NCBI RefSeq assembly: GCF_001425605.1 | Contig: NZ_LMRG01000001.1 | Coordinates: 1,152-65,151, forward strand | Reading direction: 5' to 3' | Source of the DNA: Rhizobium sp. Leaf453 | GTDB taxonomy: Bacteria > Pseudomonadota > Alphaproteobacteria > Rhizobiales > Rhizobiaceae | Length of the DNA: 64,000 nt | Shown here: positions 1 through 8,542 of the stretch, piece by piece | Layout of the letters: every line of letters starts with the position of its first letter | Numbering within the stretch: position 1 is the stretch's first letter | The notes under the pieces: model-generated | The model's input: only the letters and a program-made list of their open reading frames with translations | Told to the model about the DNA's origin: nothing | Databases searched by the model: none | Made by a program: the position numbers and the translations under genes

Positions 1-291
1 ACGGGCTTCATGTCCCAAAGGTGCTGCGGTCTCTCATCCGCCACCGCAATCGGCAATACACAGCCAATCCGCGACAAAGGGAAGTTACAAAGGTGGCGCA
101 AAGCGCCGGATGAGGGGGGCCGAAGGCCACCGCGACAACACCCGGGCCCCGCCGAAGCATCCCGCTTCACCCACTTTTCCGACTGTGCCATAAACCTATC
201 AAACGACCGTCACGCAGTAAAGGATTATTTTCCTATTTCGGGATAATTTTCTCTCCATTGCGCAAATCCTGCCCCGTGTTACACTTCCGCC
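1..291. other. Intergenic region with rhizobial repeat fragment
   Basis: No convincing gene is seen. Around 105-135 the sequence resembles the pieces near 4390-4460 (a 'gatgagggggg' run next to 'gccgaaggc'), so it is probably a degenerate copy of the same intergenic repeat family. The last 60 bases should contain the promoter of the YjbR-like gene at 292, but no box is clear enough to name. Confidence 0.4.
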
Positions 292-648
292 ATGAGAACC
301 GAGGACTTGGAAAAGCGGGCCTTGGGCCTGCCCGGCGCGGTGGAAAGCGCCCATTTCGGCAAGCGCGATTTTCGCGTCGGCAACAAGATTTTCATGTCCC
401 TGCCGGAAGCCGGCCGCGCCGTCGTCAAGTTCACGCCGGACCAGCAGAAACTCTTCCTCGAAACCGAGCCTGGCGTCTGCGCCGCAGTTCCCGGCGGCTG
501 GGGCCTCAAGGGCTGGACCTCGATCTATTTCTGCGATGCCGATGAGGATGTCATCGACCATCTGATGGAAACCGCCTGGCGCAATGTTGCGCCGAAATCG
601 TTGCTGTCGAAGGCCTCGTCCGACGGCTTCGACACTACCTCCCACTGA
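292..648 (+). CDS. MmcQ/YjbR family protein
   Basis: A 118-residue protein of the MmcQ/YjbR (CyaY-like fold) family. Members are small, often annotated as DNA-binding, and have no firmly established biochemical role. The family pattern is seen: an N-terminal segment ending in LPGAVESAHFGKRDFRV, then the core with KIFMSL, VVKFTPDQQ and a C-terminal GWTSIYF strand followed by a helix that ends in an AWRNVAPKSL motif. Length is normal for the family. It stands alone, convergent with the LysE-type exporter at 676, with only about 27 bases between the stops. Confidence 0.82.
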   Translation: MRTEDLEKRALGLPGAVESAHFGKRDFRVGNKIFMSLPEAGRAVVKFTPDQQKLFLETEPGVCAAVPGGWGLKGWTSIYFCDADEDVIDHLMETAWRNVAPKSLLSKASSDGFDTTSH

Positions 649-675
649 ACATCAGGCCGATAACCTGTCGTCACC

Positions 676-1305
676 CTACTGCGCCGTGCTGAAAGCAAAC
701 CAGATCGCCACCAGCGCCAGCAGGGCGGAGAGTGCGCGCCGGGCCAGCCGTTCGCGCCGTGGGTCGTTGAGCATGGGCTCGAGCGTGCCCGCCATCAGAG
801 TGATCAGGGCGTGGATGAGGGTTGCCACCGACACATAGGCTGCGGTCAGCACGAGGGTCTGCGGCATGACGGGGTGCTGCGGCGACACGAAGCCGGGAAG
901 CACCGCGATATAGAACAAAAGCGCCTTCGGATTGAAGATATTCGTCACCAATCCGCGCAGGAAATAGCCGCCATAGCTGCTCTTGTCCGCCTGTTGCGGC
1001 CGGCCTGCCGCAAGCCATCCGTCAGCCGCCAGATAGAGCAGGAACAGCACCCCGGCCCAACGCAGCGCCTCGTAAAGCATCCACGACGACTGGATCAGTG
1101 TCGAGGCCCCGAGCGCGCCGGCAAGACCAATGATCGAAAGCCCAAGCGCGATGCCGGCAACGGCGGCAAAACCTGCCCGCCGCCCCTCCAGTGCCGAAAC
1201 GACCGCCAGCCATGTCATGTTCGGTCCGGGGGTAATTTCGATGACGATGGCGGTCAGGATGAAGGGCAGTGTCTCGACGGGAAAATACGGCGCGGCTTGG
1301 ATCAT
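676..1305 (-). CDS. LysE/RhtB family amino-acid exporter
   Basis: A roughly 209-residue inner-membrane protein of the LysE/RhtB translocator family, which exports amino acids or related metabolites. The family signature EITPGPNMTWLAV lies near the N terminus, followed by hydrophobic helices spread over the length and the conserved FNPKALLFYIAVLPGF motif at mid-protein. The substrate cannot be read from the sequence. The start is uncertain: a GTG at 1320 would add five residues, but neither start has a strong ribosome-binding site, so the ATG at 1305 was chosen. The gene is monocistronic. Confidence 0.85.
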   Translation of the reverse strand: MIQAAPYFPVETLPFILTAIVIEITPGPNMTWLAVVSALEGRRAGFAAVAGIALGLSIIGLAGALGASTLIQSSWMLYEALRWAGVLFLLYLAADGWLAAGRPQQADKSSYGGYFLRGLVTNIFNPKALLFYIAVLPGFVSPQHPVMPQTLVLTAAYVSVATLIHALITLMAGTLEPMLNDPRRERLARRALSALLALVAIWFAFSTAQ

Positions 1306-1377
1306 GGCCAACCATATCACGGCGGGATCAGAACAAAAGATACGTCCACCGGCAGTCCATACCGGTGCTGAGCGCCG

Positions 1378-1845
1378 CTATTTCCGGCTCGCTTCGCCCA
1401 CGGTCAACGGCCACTCCACCAGATAATCCTCGAAATCATCGACATCGACGTCGTCTTCCGAGACTGTGCGGCCGCGCGCGGAAATGCCAGCCTGATGCAC
1501 GGTTTCCGGATCGCCCGAGACCAGCGGATGCCACCAGTAGAGATCGATGCCGTCGCGCACCAGCCGGTAGCCGCAGGTCGGCGGCAGCCAGGTCAGCGTC
1601 TCCACCTCCTGCGGTGTCAACTGGATACAGTCCGGCACCGTCGCCTGCCGGTTGGGATAGTCCTTGCAGCGACAGCTCTGGCCGTCCAGCAGCGTGCAGC
1701 CGATATTGGTCCAAGCGATCTCGCCCGTGTCCCAATCCTCCAGCTTGTTGAGACAACAGAGCCCGCAGCCGTCGCAGAGGCTTTCCCACTCCGCGTTGGT
1801 CATCTCGGCCAGCGATTTCGTCTTCCAGAAGGGCAGTTTGCCCAT
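1378..1845 (-). CDS. YcgN family cysteine-cluster protein (UPF0260)
   Basis: A 155-residue soluble protein of the YcgN/UPF0260 family. The cysteine cluster is evident: [14 protein letters not shown] near residue 24, then [22 protein letters not shown] and PPTCGYRL. The spacing suggests a zinc- or iron-sulfur-binding fold, but the function of the family is unknown. The ATG at 1845 gives the usual family N terminus ([12 protein letters not shown]). It is convergent with nothing and divergent from the PBP gene at 1995, so the roughly 150-base gap probably holds promoters for both. Confidence 0.85.
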   Translation of the reverse strand: MGKLPFWKTKSLAEMTNAEWESLCDGCGLCCLNKLEDWDTGEIAWTNIGCTLLDGQSCRCKDYPNRQATVPDCIQLTPQEVETLTWLPPTCGYRLVRDGIDLYWWHPLVSGDPETVHQAGISARGRTVSEDDVDVDDFEDYLVEWPLTVGEASRK

Positions 1846-1994
1846 GGTCTTTTGACTTCCATTTGTTGGATTTCAGCGACAATCTCACAAAACATTGCCG
1901 GATTTTTAAGGCTCATTACCGATATCGGCGTAGAATAGAAACCCGGCCCATGCAAATATCGGTCCGGATCTGAAGCCATCGGGGTGTACCAGCG

Positions 1995-4241
1995 TTGCAG
2001 GATCAAAGCCAAGACGATCTCCCGGACGTGGACAAGGCTGCCCCGCAGGACGACCGTCCGCGCAAGCGCCATATCCTGCTGCGCATCGACAGCTGGATCG
2101 ATTCGACCGTCTGGAATGCCGGTTTCCGGCTCGGCGTCTGGTGGGAGGATATCACCATCTTCTTTCGCCGTTTCACCGTGCGTGGCTGGAAGAAGGTCCT
2201 GTTCGAGGTGCTCGGCGAAGGCATGACCTGGGGCACCGCCGGTTCGGTGCTGATGCTGGCGCTCGCCCTTCCGGCCTTCGAGGAAACCAAGGGCAACTGG
2301 CGGGCGCAAAGCGATTTCGCCGTCACCTTCCTCGATCGATACGGCAACGAGATCGGCCATCGCGGCATCATCCATGAAGATTCCGTGCCGATCGACGAAC
2401 TGCCGGACACGCTGGTCAAGGCGGTGCTCGCGACGGAAGACCGCCGATTCTTCGATCATTACGGCATCGATTTTCTGGGCCTCGCCCGCGCCATGACCAT
2501 CAACGCCCAAGCGGGTGGCGTCGTCCAGGGTGGCTCGACACTCACCCAGCAACTGGCGAAAAACCTGTTCCTGTCGAACGAGCGCACCATCGAGCGCAAG
2601 ATCAAGGAAGCCTTCCTCGCTGTCTGGCTGGAATGCAACCTGTCGAAGAAGGAAATCCTGCGCCTCTATCTCGACCGCGCCTATATGGGCGGCGGCACGT
2701 TCGGGGCAGCCGCCGCCTCGCAGTTCTATTTCGGCAAGAGCATCACCGATATCAATCTGGCCGAGAGCGCCATGCTGGCAGGCCTGTTCAAGGCGCCGGC
2801 CCGCTATGCGCCGCATGTCAACCTGCCCGCCGCCCGCGCCCGCGCCAACGAGGTGCTGACCAATCTCGTCCAGGGCGGATTGATGACCGAGGGCCAGGTG
2901 ATTGCCGCGCGTCTCAACCCGGCAACTGTCATCGATCGCGCCGAGGTCAGCGCGCCTGATTTCTTCCTCGACTGGGCCTTCGACGAAACCCGCCGGATCG
3001 CCGCCCCCTTCGCTCAGCATTCGCTCGTCGTGCGCACCACCATCGACATGGGCCTTCAGCAGGCGGCAGAAGAATCGGTCGAATCCAGCCTTCGCGAATA
3101 TGGCGAGAGTTTCAAGGTCAAGCAGGGCGCCATGGTCATGATCGAAAATGGCGGCCCCGTGCGCGCCATGGTCGGTGGCCGCGACTATGGCGAAAGCCAG
3201 TTCAACCGCGCCACCAAGGCGCTGCGCCAGCCCGGCTCGTCTTTCAAGGTCTATACCTATACGGCCGCCATGGAAAAAGGCTTCAAGCCGGAATCCACCA
3301 TCAGCGACGCGCCGATCACCTGGCGCGGTTGGTCACCACAGAACTATTCCAAAGGCAGCTATTCCGGCCGCGTCACGATGTTGACCGCAATCGCCAAGTC
3401 GATCAACACCGTGCCCGTCCGACTTGCCAAGGATGAACTCGGCACGGAAGTGATCGCCGAAACGGCGAAGAAGATGGGCGTCGAAACCCCGATCCGCACC
3501 GACAAGACCATGCCGCTCGGCACCTCGGAAGTCACCGTGCTCGACCAGGCGACGGCCTATGCCGTCTTTCCGGCCGGCGGCCTGCAGTCACGCCGCCACG
3601 GCATCAGCCAGATCCTCAATTACGACGGCGATATTCTCTACGATTTCAATCGCGACGAACCGCCCGCCAAGCGCGTCGTCAGCGAACAGGCGAATGCCTC
3701 GATGAACTACATGCTGACCCAGATTCCGATCATCGGCACGGCCCGGAAAGCTGCGCTCGACAACGGCATCGTCGCCGGCGGTAAGACCGGCACGACGCAA
3801 GCCTATCGCGATGCCTGGTTCGTCGGCTTCACCGGCGATTACACCACCGCCGTCTGGTTCGGAAACGACGACTATACCTCGACCAACAACATGACTGGTG
3901 GCTCGCTGCCGGCCATGACCTTCAAGCGGCTGATGGACTATGCCGAACAGGGCATCGAGCACCGCGCGATCCCAGGCATCGAAAACCCGCTTCCGGGTCC
4001 GGACAAGAAGAAGGACGCCGAAATCGCCGTCGCCAAACCCGGCGACGAAACCGCCCTGCCGCCGCTCGTGCGCCCCCGCTCGCTGTCCGGCGACGTCACC
4101 CGGCTGTTGAAATCACTCGGCGAAAAATTCAACACCGCCCCTGCCCTCAAAGTCCCCGCCGAACTCCCCGGCAAGGTCGCCGAAATCGACCGCCAATCGA
4201 CCGGCACTGTCATCAAGGGCAGCCGCAATGCCGGGCGGTGA
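1995..4241 (+). CDS. Class A penicillin-binding protein (PBP1A family)
   Basis: A 748-residue bifunctional cell-wall synthase: glycosyltransferase (GT51) plus transpeptidase. A short basic cytoplasmic segment precedes one membrane helix near residues 78-95. The GT51 motifs EDRRFFDHYGID, GGSTLTQQLAKN and KIKEAFLAVWLE lie in residues 135-215. The transpeptidase triad is SSFK near 414, SIN near 468 and KTGTT near 596. The C-terminal tail is Pro/Lys rich. The only in-frame start before the cytoplasmic segment is a TTG at 1995, since an in-frame stop lies at 1971; no strong Shine-Dalgarno is seen. It acts in the periplasm anchored to the inner membrane. It appears monocistronic and is followed by an intergenic repeat. 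Confidence 0.93.
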   Translation: MQDQSQDDLPDVDKAAPQDDRPRKRHILLRIDSWIDSTVWNAGFRLGVWWEDITIFFRRFTVRGWKKVLFEVLGEGMTWGTAGSVLMLALALPAFEETKGNWRAQSDFAVTFLDRYGNEIGHRGIIHEDSVPIDELPDTLVKAVLATEDRRFFDHYGIDFLGLARAMTINAQAGGVVQGGSTLTQQLAKNLFLSNERTIERKIKEAFLAVWLECNLSKKEILRLYLDRAYMGGGTFGAAAASQFYFGKSITDINLAESAMLAGLFKAPARYAPHVNLPAARARANEVLTNLVQGGLMTEGQVIAARLNPATVIDRAEVSAPDFFLDWAFDETRRIAAPFAQHSLVVRTTIDMGLQQAAEESVESSLREYGESFKVKQGAMVMIENGGPVRAMVGGRDYGESQFNRATKALRQPGSSFKVYTYTAAMEKGFKPESTISDAPITWRGWSPQNYSKGSYSGRVTMLTAIAKSINTVPVRLAKDELGTEVIAETAKKMGVETPIRTDKTMPLGTSEVTVLDQATAYAVFPAGGLQSRRHGISQILNYDGDILYDFNRDEPPAKRVVSEQANASMNYMLTQIPIIGTARKAALDNGIVAGGKTGTTQAYRDAWFVGFTGDYTTAVWFGNDDYTSTNNMTGGSLPAMTFKRLMDYAEQGIEHRAIPGIENPLPGPDKKKDAEIAVAKPGDETALPPLVRPRSLSGDVTRLLKSLGEKFNTAPALKVPAELPGKVAEIDRQSTGTVIKGSRNAGR

Positions 4242-4249
4242 TGGGATGG

Positions 4250-4500
4250 CTACCCCCTCGCCCAGTCATACCCGTCTGTCCCTCAGTGCAATCTCCCATT
4301 TGAGAGGGGAGATCGGTAACGAATTCAGGGCAATGCCGGTGGCTTCCCTCTTCTCCCCAACGGGGAGAAGTGCCGAGCGCATGCGAGGCGATGAGGGGGG
4401 CTTCGGTGAAGCCGAAGCCAAGCGGCGTTTCGACAAGTTGGCCTTCGGCCCCCCTCATCCGGCCTTTCAGGCCACCTTCTCCCCGCTGGGGAGAAGAGAA
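4250..4500. repeat. Palindromic intergenic repeat cluster
   Basis: A gene-free stretch made of rhizobial-type repeats. It contains an imperfect dyad 'atctcccatttgagagggg' at about 4288-4311. Two near-identical hairpins, each with cttctcccc / ggggagaag arms, lie at 4350-4370 and 4476-4496. Between them an inverted pair built on 'gatgagggggg' (about 4389) and 'cccccctcatc' (about 4449) could form a larger cruciform. Related pieces occur near 105-135 and 15841-16010. Apparent reading frames through here are not likely to be genes. Confidence 0.75.
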
Positions 4501-4627
4501 AATCCGCCGAAACGCAACGCCATTGGTTTCAAACGGCAAAACACCGAATGGCGAAAGGGCGCAGAGAGGTATACCGCTATCTTCGCGCGCTCGACTTCCT
4601 CCCCCATCCCCGCAAATCCCCGGTAAA

Positions 4628-5221
4628 TTGCTCTTGTTCCGCATCCCCCTCCTCGTCGCTCTTGCCCTGTCCATAGCCTTCGGCGTCGGCATCGTCTCGA
4701 CCGTGTCGGCGCTCAAGGCGACGGTCGGCTTCGGCGCGATCTCGCTCGGTCCCTGGGTCGCATTCCCGGATGCGCAGACGGAAAACACCGATCCCTATGC
4801 CAAGGCCCATCGGGCACGGGCGGGCAAATTGCTCTATGGCGGCGCGGAAGGCCTGCAGTTCACCGCGGCGGTTGATACGGCCGGCGAGCGGCTGTCCTCC
4901 GGTTGCAGCTATGATGTCGTCGGCCTGACGCCGCCGGCCCGCTTCTGGACGCTCTATGCCACGACCGCCAATGACCAGCCGATGAGGGCGCCGGCGGAAC
5001 TGCCGACGGCGTTCAATGCCTGGACGGTGCAGCGCCAGGCGGACAGCGCGTTCATCATTCACGTCTCTGCGGACGCCCAGCCGGACAACTGGCTGGCGAT
5101 CCGTCGCATCGGCGCGTTCAAGCTGGTGCTGACCCTTCTCGACACGCCGACCGCCGGTTCGTCCGGCGTCATCGATCTCGCCATGCCGAAGATCGTCAAG
5201 ACGGGGTGCCCGGATGCGTAG
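4628..5221 (+). CDS. DUF1214 domain exported/membrane protein
   Basis: A roughly 197-residue protein with an N-terminal hydrophobic segment (FRIPLLVALALSIAFGVGI) and a DUF1214-type domain (KATVGFGAISLGPWVAFP, then a Cys-containing YDVVG core and a C-terminal LAMPKIVKTGCPDA). The start is inferred: TTG at 4628 or 4634 directly precedes the signal/anchor helix, while longer in-frame starts lie inside the upstream repeat and would encode repeat sequence. It overlaps the following DUF1254 gene by 8 bases, so the two are translationally coupled. In larger homologues DUF1254 and DUF1214 are parts of one polypeptide; here they are split. The function is unknown. Confidence 0.75.
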   Translation: MLLFRIPLLVALALSIAFGVGIVSTVSALKATVGFGAISLGPWVAFPDAQTENTDPYAKAHRARAGKLLYGGAEGLQFTAAVDTAGERLSSGCSYDVVGLTPPARFWTLYATTANDQPMRAPAELPTAFNAWTVQRQADSAFIIHVSADAQPDNWLAIRRIGAFKLVLTLLDTPTAGSSGVIDLAMPKIVKTGCPDA

Positions 5222-5759
5222 CATACTCTTCGCTATCATCATCGGCCTCGTCGGCGCAGCGCTGCTGCACATCGTCATCATTCTGACGCTGCCGCAGTTC
5301 ACCGGCAAGGACGCCTACAGCCGCGTGCTCGGCCTCTATGAAATGGACAGTTTCTTCTCGCTCACCAACGAGCCGGGGCCGACCGGGCTTTCCAACGACG
5401 ACCCGTTCCTGCGCGTCGCGGTCTGCAGCTTTGCCGTCACCGGCGGCCCGACCCGCTTCGTCGCGAAGGGTTCCGTCCCGTTCTGGTCGGTGTCGATCTA
5501 TGATGCCAATTCCAACGAGGTCTTCAGCATGAACGACAAGACCTCGGTCAACGGCAATCTCGACCTGGTCATGGCCACGCCGATCCAGCTCGTCGACATC
5601 CGCAAGACGCCGCCCGAAAGCCTTGCTCAGTCCATCCTCGTCGAAATGCCGGAAGAGGAAGGTTATGCCGTCCTGCGCGCGCTGGCGCAAACCGACAGTT
5701 TCGAGGAGCCGGTGCGCAATTTTCTTTCGGAAGCGAGCTGCGAGCCGTTCCGGCGATAA
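5214..5759 (+). CDS. DUF1254 domain membrane protein
   Basis: A 181-residue protein with one N-terminal hydrophobic helix (residues 4-27) and a DUF1254-like domain: LGLYEMDSFFSL, DDPFLRVAVCSF, PFWSVSIYDANSNEVFSMND. A conserved Cys lies in the AVCSF strand and another near the C terminus. It overlaps the upstream DUF1214 gene by 8 bases (start ATG inside the end of that gene). The pairing suggests the two products act together at the inner membrane or in the periplasm, but no activity is established for this short split form. Confidence 0.8.
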   Translation: MRSILFAIIIGLVGAALLHIVIILTLPQFTGKDAYSRVLGLYEMDSFFSLTNEPGPTGLSNDDPFLRVAVCSFAVTGGPTRFVAKGSVPFWSVSIYDANSNEVFSMNDKTSVNGNLDLVMATPIQLVDIRKTPPESLAQSILVEMPEEEGYAVLRALAQTDSFEEPVRNFLSEASCEPFRR

Positions 5760-5919
5760 TTGTCAATGTGTTCAGAATGTTGGCCTGACTGTAACAGCCG
5801 GCCTCGCGGCACCACTGAAGTAACCTTCGTGCGCCGCAAACGTTCATCCCAGCCCAAAGAGCGCGGATGATTGTCTTCGGAAGCGCCGCAGCGTGAGCGG
5901 CACCAACCGGATCATGATG

Positions 5920-6108
5920 TCAATGCTTCTGCTTCCTGGTGCGGCCGGAAACAGGTTTGGCCGGAGTGCTGCCGGGATGACCGTCCAGCCGCTCGTAGCG
6001 GACGCCGGTAAACAACAGGATCACCGCATTGCTCGGCGCAATCGGACCCATTGAGGGTTTCGGCGGGGCGCGGGTCAGGCGCTCCTCAATTCTGATAACT
6101 TCTGCCAT
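5920..6108 (-). CDS. Small conserved-looking hypothetical protein
   Basis: A 62-residue basic protein starting MAEVIRIEERLTRAPP with a central hydrophobic strand (NAVILLFTGVRYERL) and a Lys/Arg-rich C terminus (SGRTRKQKH). I recall similar short proteins in rhizobial genomes but cannot name a family. The ATG at 6108 was preferred to an upstream in-frame ATG at 6120. No signal peptide or true membrane helix is seen. About 160 bases on its right-hand side of the previous gene and 380 bases upstream are gene-free. Confidence 0.55.
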   Translation of the reverse strand: MAEVIRIEERLTRAPPKPSMGPIAPSNAVILLFTGVRYERLDGHPGSTPAKPVSGRTRKQKH

Positions 6109-6491
6109 TCTCGTCTCCAAAAAGATATTGAGACGGATGAACTACCGTACTGATTTCACCCTGCCCGCTCTGCGGGCTGACGCCTCCGGAACATTCGGTC
6201 CCGAACATCTGCGCCTTTCTCGTTTGCTCCTTCTTCCGGGATATCCGGATATTCTACATGCGGGACTGCAGGGCGGTCGAGTGAACCGCAGCCTGCATAC
6301 CGATTGAGCCATACGATAGTTAATAGCCCCTTAACGGTCAAAACCCCAATCTTAGCGATAGAAACCGCTGCAACGGCTGATTTGCCCATCATCCGGTTTG
6401 CCCGGTACGCTCTTACCGGGCCCGCTTGCAAGAGCCACATTACACATAGAGCCTTGCGCCCGACGTTCCCGATGGAACAGGGTTTGGAACC
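6109..6491. other. Gene-free stretch
   Basis: About 380 bases without a convincing gene on either strand. Frames here have no plausible ribosome-binding site and no recognisable product. The right half (6300-6370) is more AT-rich (gttaatag, ccttaacgg) and could hold promoter elements. The left end contains the upstream region of the small gene ending at 6108. Confidence 0.4.
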
Positions 6492-6770
6492 TCAGCGGCG
6501 AACCAGCAATCCGAACACGAAGGAGACACCGGCAATTGCCAGCAGAGTGGAGACCGGCTCTTCCCGGACGCGATCTCGCAACCTTTCCACCAGCACTTCC
6601 GCCTCGGATTTGACGACAGCCTTGGCGCCGGTACCGATGGCCGAAACGGATTCTGTCAAGCGCGCGATCTCGGCGCGCAATTCGGCAATCTGATTGTCCA
6701 GATCGACCTTGGCGGCGCTCGCTTCAAGCTCAGCCTCATTCGTCACGGTTGCGAATTTCTTTTCGACCAT
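6492..6770 (-). CDS. DUF883/ElaB-YqjD-like membrane-anchored protein
   Basis: A 92-residue protein. Residues 1-65 are charged and helical (EAELEASAAKVDLDNQIAEL, AEVLVERLRDRVREEP), ending in a hydrophobic C-terminal helix (VSTLLAIAGVSFVFGLLVRR). This is the layout of ElaB/YqjD/DUF883 proteins, which in E. coli are inner-membrane anchored and ribosome-associated in stationary phase. The ATG at 6770 was chosen because it has a perfect aaggag ribosome-binding site seven bases upstream; longer in-frame starts lack one. Monocistronic. Confidence 0.75.
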   Translation of the reverse strand: MVEKKFATVTNEAELEASAAKVDLDNQIAELRAEIARLTESVSAIGTGAKAVVKSEAEVLVERLRDRVREEPVSTLLAIAGVSFVFGLLVRR

Positions 6771-7006
6771 TGTCGGGCTCCTTTTTTCGATAATACCGTA
6801 AACGCGACAGCCTTTCTTTGGTTCCGCCGAACACCGCGAAAAGCAGAGCGCGGAACGAACTGAACGGGTTTTGCGTTTCGTTTTCAATAGCATAAATCCA
6901 GCATGACTGTGTCATCTCAAAAAAGACACAAAAACAAAGGTGTAGTGCCTTCACGAACAGCATGCAGCTGTGGCCGGGGGGCCAAGGCAACAGGGATGGA
7001 ACCTCA

Positions 7007-7861
7007 ATGACTCGTCGAAAATTCTCAATCAGGGCATTGGCGCTGGGAGCTGTCGCGGCCCTAGCCTCGCTGCTGCCCGCAACAGCCTGGGCAGTGGAAG
7101 GTTATGCCACGGCCAATGTCAACATGCGCTCCGGCCCGAGCACCCGCTATCCGGCAGTCACCGTCATTCCGTATGGCACATCCGTGGAAATCCACGGCTG
7201 CCTCTCGGATGTTCCGTGGTGTGACGTCTCCTTTTATAACGGTCGTGGCTGGGTTGCCGGCCGCTATGTTCAGGCGGAGTATCGAAGCAACCGCGTCTAT
7301 GTCGAGCCAAGCTACTACGACAATCTCGGCATTCCGATTGTGACCTTCGAAGTCGGAACCTACTGGGACCGATACTACCGCAACCGCAGTTTCTACCGCG
7401 AGCGGGATTACTGGCGTGGCGGATACAACGGCGACAATGATCGCGGGCGTCGCGACAACAACTATCAGCGTCGTCGTGACAGCGATTATGGTCGCCCTCG
7501 CCGTGACAACAACAATGACGATATCTACATCGGCCGTCCGCGACGCGATAACGACAACAATTTCGAACGTCCCCGTCGAGACCGGGATCGCGACCAGTTC
7601 GACAATCGCCGCGGCGAGAGCGATCGCGATATCCGCGCCCGGGAAAACCGCCGTGAGCGGGAGCGGGATCGCGCCGAACGCCGCGAGCGCAACCGGGACA
7701 GCGATCAGTTCCGCGACGACAATCGCCGCAACGAACGCCGAAACAGTGATCGTCGCCGGGAATTCGAGAACAGGGACAATTTCGATAACAATCGCGGTCG
7801 TGACAGAGGCGGTAACGAACGCGTCCGTCGTTGCCGCCCGGGCGATGAGAATTGCACCTGA
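7007..7861 (+). CDS. Exported SH3b protein with long Arg/Asp/Asn-rich tail
   Basis: A 284-residue protein. Residues 1-29 form a signal peptide with an RRKF start (possible Tat flavour) and an AWA cleavage site. Residues 30-90 form a bacterial SH3 domain: YATANVNMRSGPSTRYPAV, then GCLSDVPWCDVSF and GWVAGRYVQAEY. From about residue 125 to the end the sequence is low-complexity, dominated by Arg, Asp and Asn with repeated RRDNN/RPRRDN-like units. The SH3b part suggests cell-wall binding in the periplasm; the tail could bind polyanions, but this is inference. The start has a ggatgga ribosome-binding site. Confidence 0.85.
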   Translation: MTRRKFSIRALALGAVAALASLLPATAWAVEGYATANVNMRSGPSTRYPAVTVIPYGTSVEIHGCLSDVPWCDVSFYNGRGWVAGRYVQAEYRSNRVYVEPSYYDNLGIPIVTFEVGTYWDRYYRNRSFYRERDYWRGGYNGDNDRGRRDNNYQRRRDSDYGRPRRDNNNDDIYIGRPRRDNDNNFERPRRDRDRDQFDNRRGESDRDIRARENRRERERDRAERRERNRDSDQFRDDNRRNERRNSDRRREFENRDNFDNNRGRDRGGNERVRRCRPGDENCT

Positions 7862-8005
7862 GGTGATCAGGCGTTCAAGTTTGGTATGAAGAACAGGCGG
7901 CCCGCAAGGTTGCCTGTTCCGCTTTTTGCTGCGATGACGGCCAGCAGTAACGCGACTGGAACAAAATCATCGCGCATGAGTTGTCCTTTCACTCGGGAGA
8001 GCATC

Positions 8006-8239
8006 ATGCTTCATGGTCCGCAGCCGCACTGGTCAGGAGAATATCGCCGCCGGCAATGCAGCCAGTTGCTGGCGCCTGCCGTGCTTCTCCTTGTGGAGCG
8101 CGCGCATCTTGCCGGATGGACCGTCGAGGAAGTCCTGATCGCCATCGGCGACATTGCCGACGGCCAATTGTTTGACACCACCGACACGTCACCAGCCACA
8201 TTCATCGACAATGATGACAGCCACATTCATCGACAATGA
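8006..8239 (+). CDS. Small hypothetical protein, probably frameshifted at C terminus
   Basis: A 77-residue protein starting at an ATG with a good gggaga ribosome-binding site. It has one amphipathic/hydrophobic central segment (LLAPAVLLLVERAHLAGWTVEEVLIAIGDIADGQLF). No family is recognised. The 3' end coincides with a perfect 25-bp tandem duplication (8194-8243). Because 25 is not a multiple of three, the second copy puts the frame on a stop at 8237. Removing one copy would extend the protein by about 22 residues, to a stop near 8310. Confidence 0.5.
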   Translation: MLHGPQPHWSGEYRRRQCSQLLAPAVLLLVERAHLAGWTVEEVLIAIGDIADGQLFDTTDTSPATFIDNDDSHIHRQ

Positions 8240-8243
8240 TGAC
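8194..8243. repeat. Perfect 25-bp tandem duplication
   Basis: Two adjacent identical copies of a 25-bp unit (8194-8218 and 8219-8243), beginning agccacattcatcgacaatg. The repeat lies at the 3' end of the small gene starting at 8006 and changes its reading frame. Such a unit can expand or contract by slippage. Confidence 0.9.
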
Positions 8244-8542
8244 CCGCCCGCCGGCAAGCCGGTGGACAAGCTTTATCCAGCGTCTTCTCCCCCGATATCG
8301 TTTCGCCGGTAAACGGAATATTAACCACGTCGGCTTAGGCTGAAGACACATTCAGCCATGATCGGCCAGGTCGACATTCAATCTGTCGGCGCCAATATTT
8401 TCAGCGCTTTAGAGCCGAAAAGACGGGTGTCGCCCTCATCGTTTGAACACTGCCTTCCGATCCTTGCCTGAAATTTCGGTCCCCGTTCCGGCACCGGCTT
8501 GCCCGGCTGTCCCAAATCGGGAATGTGATGTTTTGCGTATGA
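8244..8542. other. Gene-free stretch upstream of the DUF2336 gene
   Basis: About 300 bases with no convincing gene. It includes the presumed ancestral 3' end of the 8006 gene (to about 8310) and then the upstream region of the gene at 8543. I see no clear promoter box, terminator or repeat. Confidence 0.35.

Noticed and set aside
1800-3020. 406-codon minus-strand frame through the PBP gene and others of this kind (10018-11298, 22216-23658, 40462-41544)
   Set aside because: They are antisense shadows of high-GC genes with strong motifs on the other strand and show no domain similarity.
4370-4627. Extension of the DUF1214 gene to a start within the repeat region
   Set aside because: This stretch is the palindromic repeat cluster; translated residues have no domain similarity and the signal/anchor helix starts after 4628.
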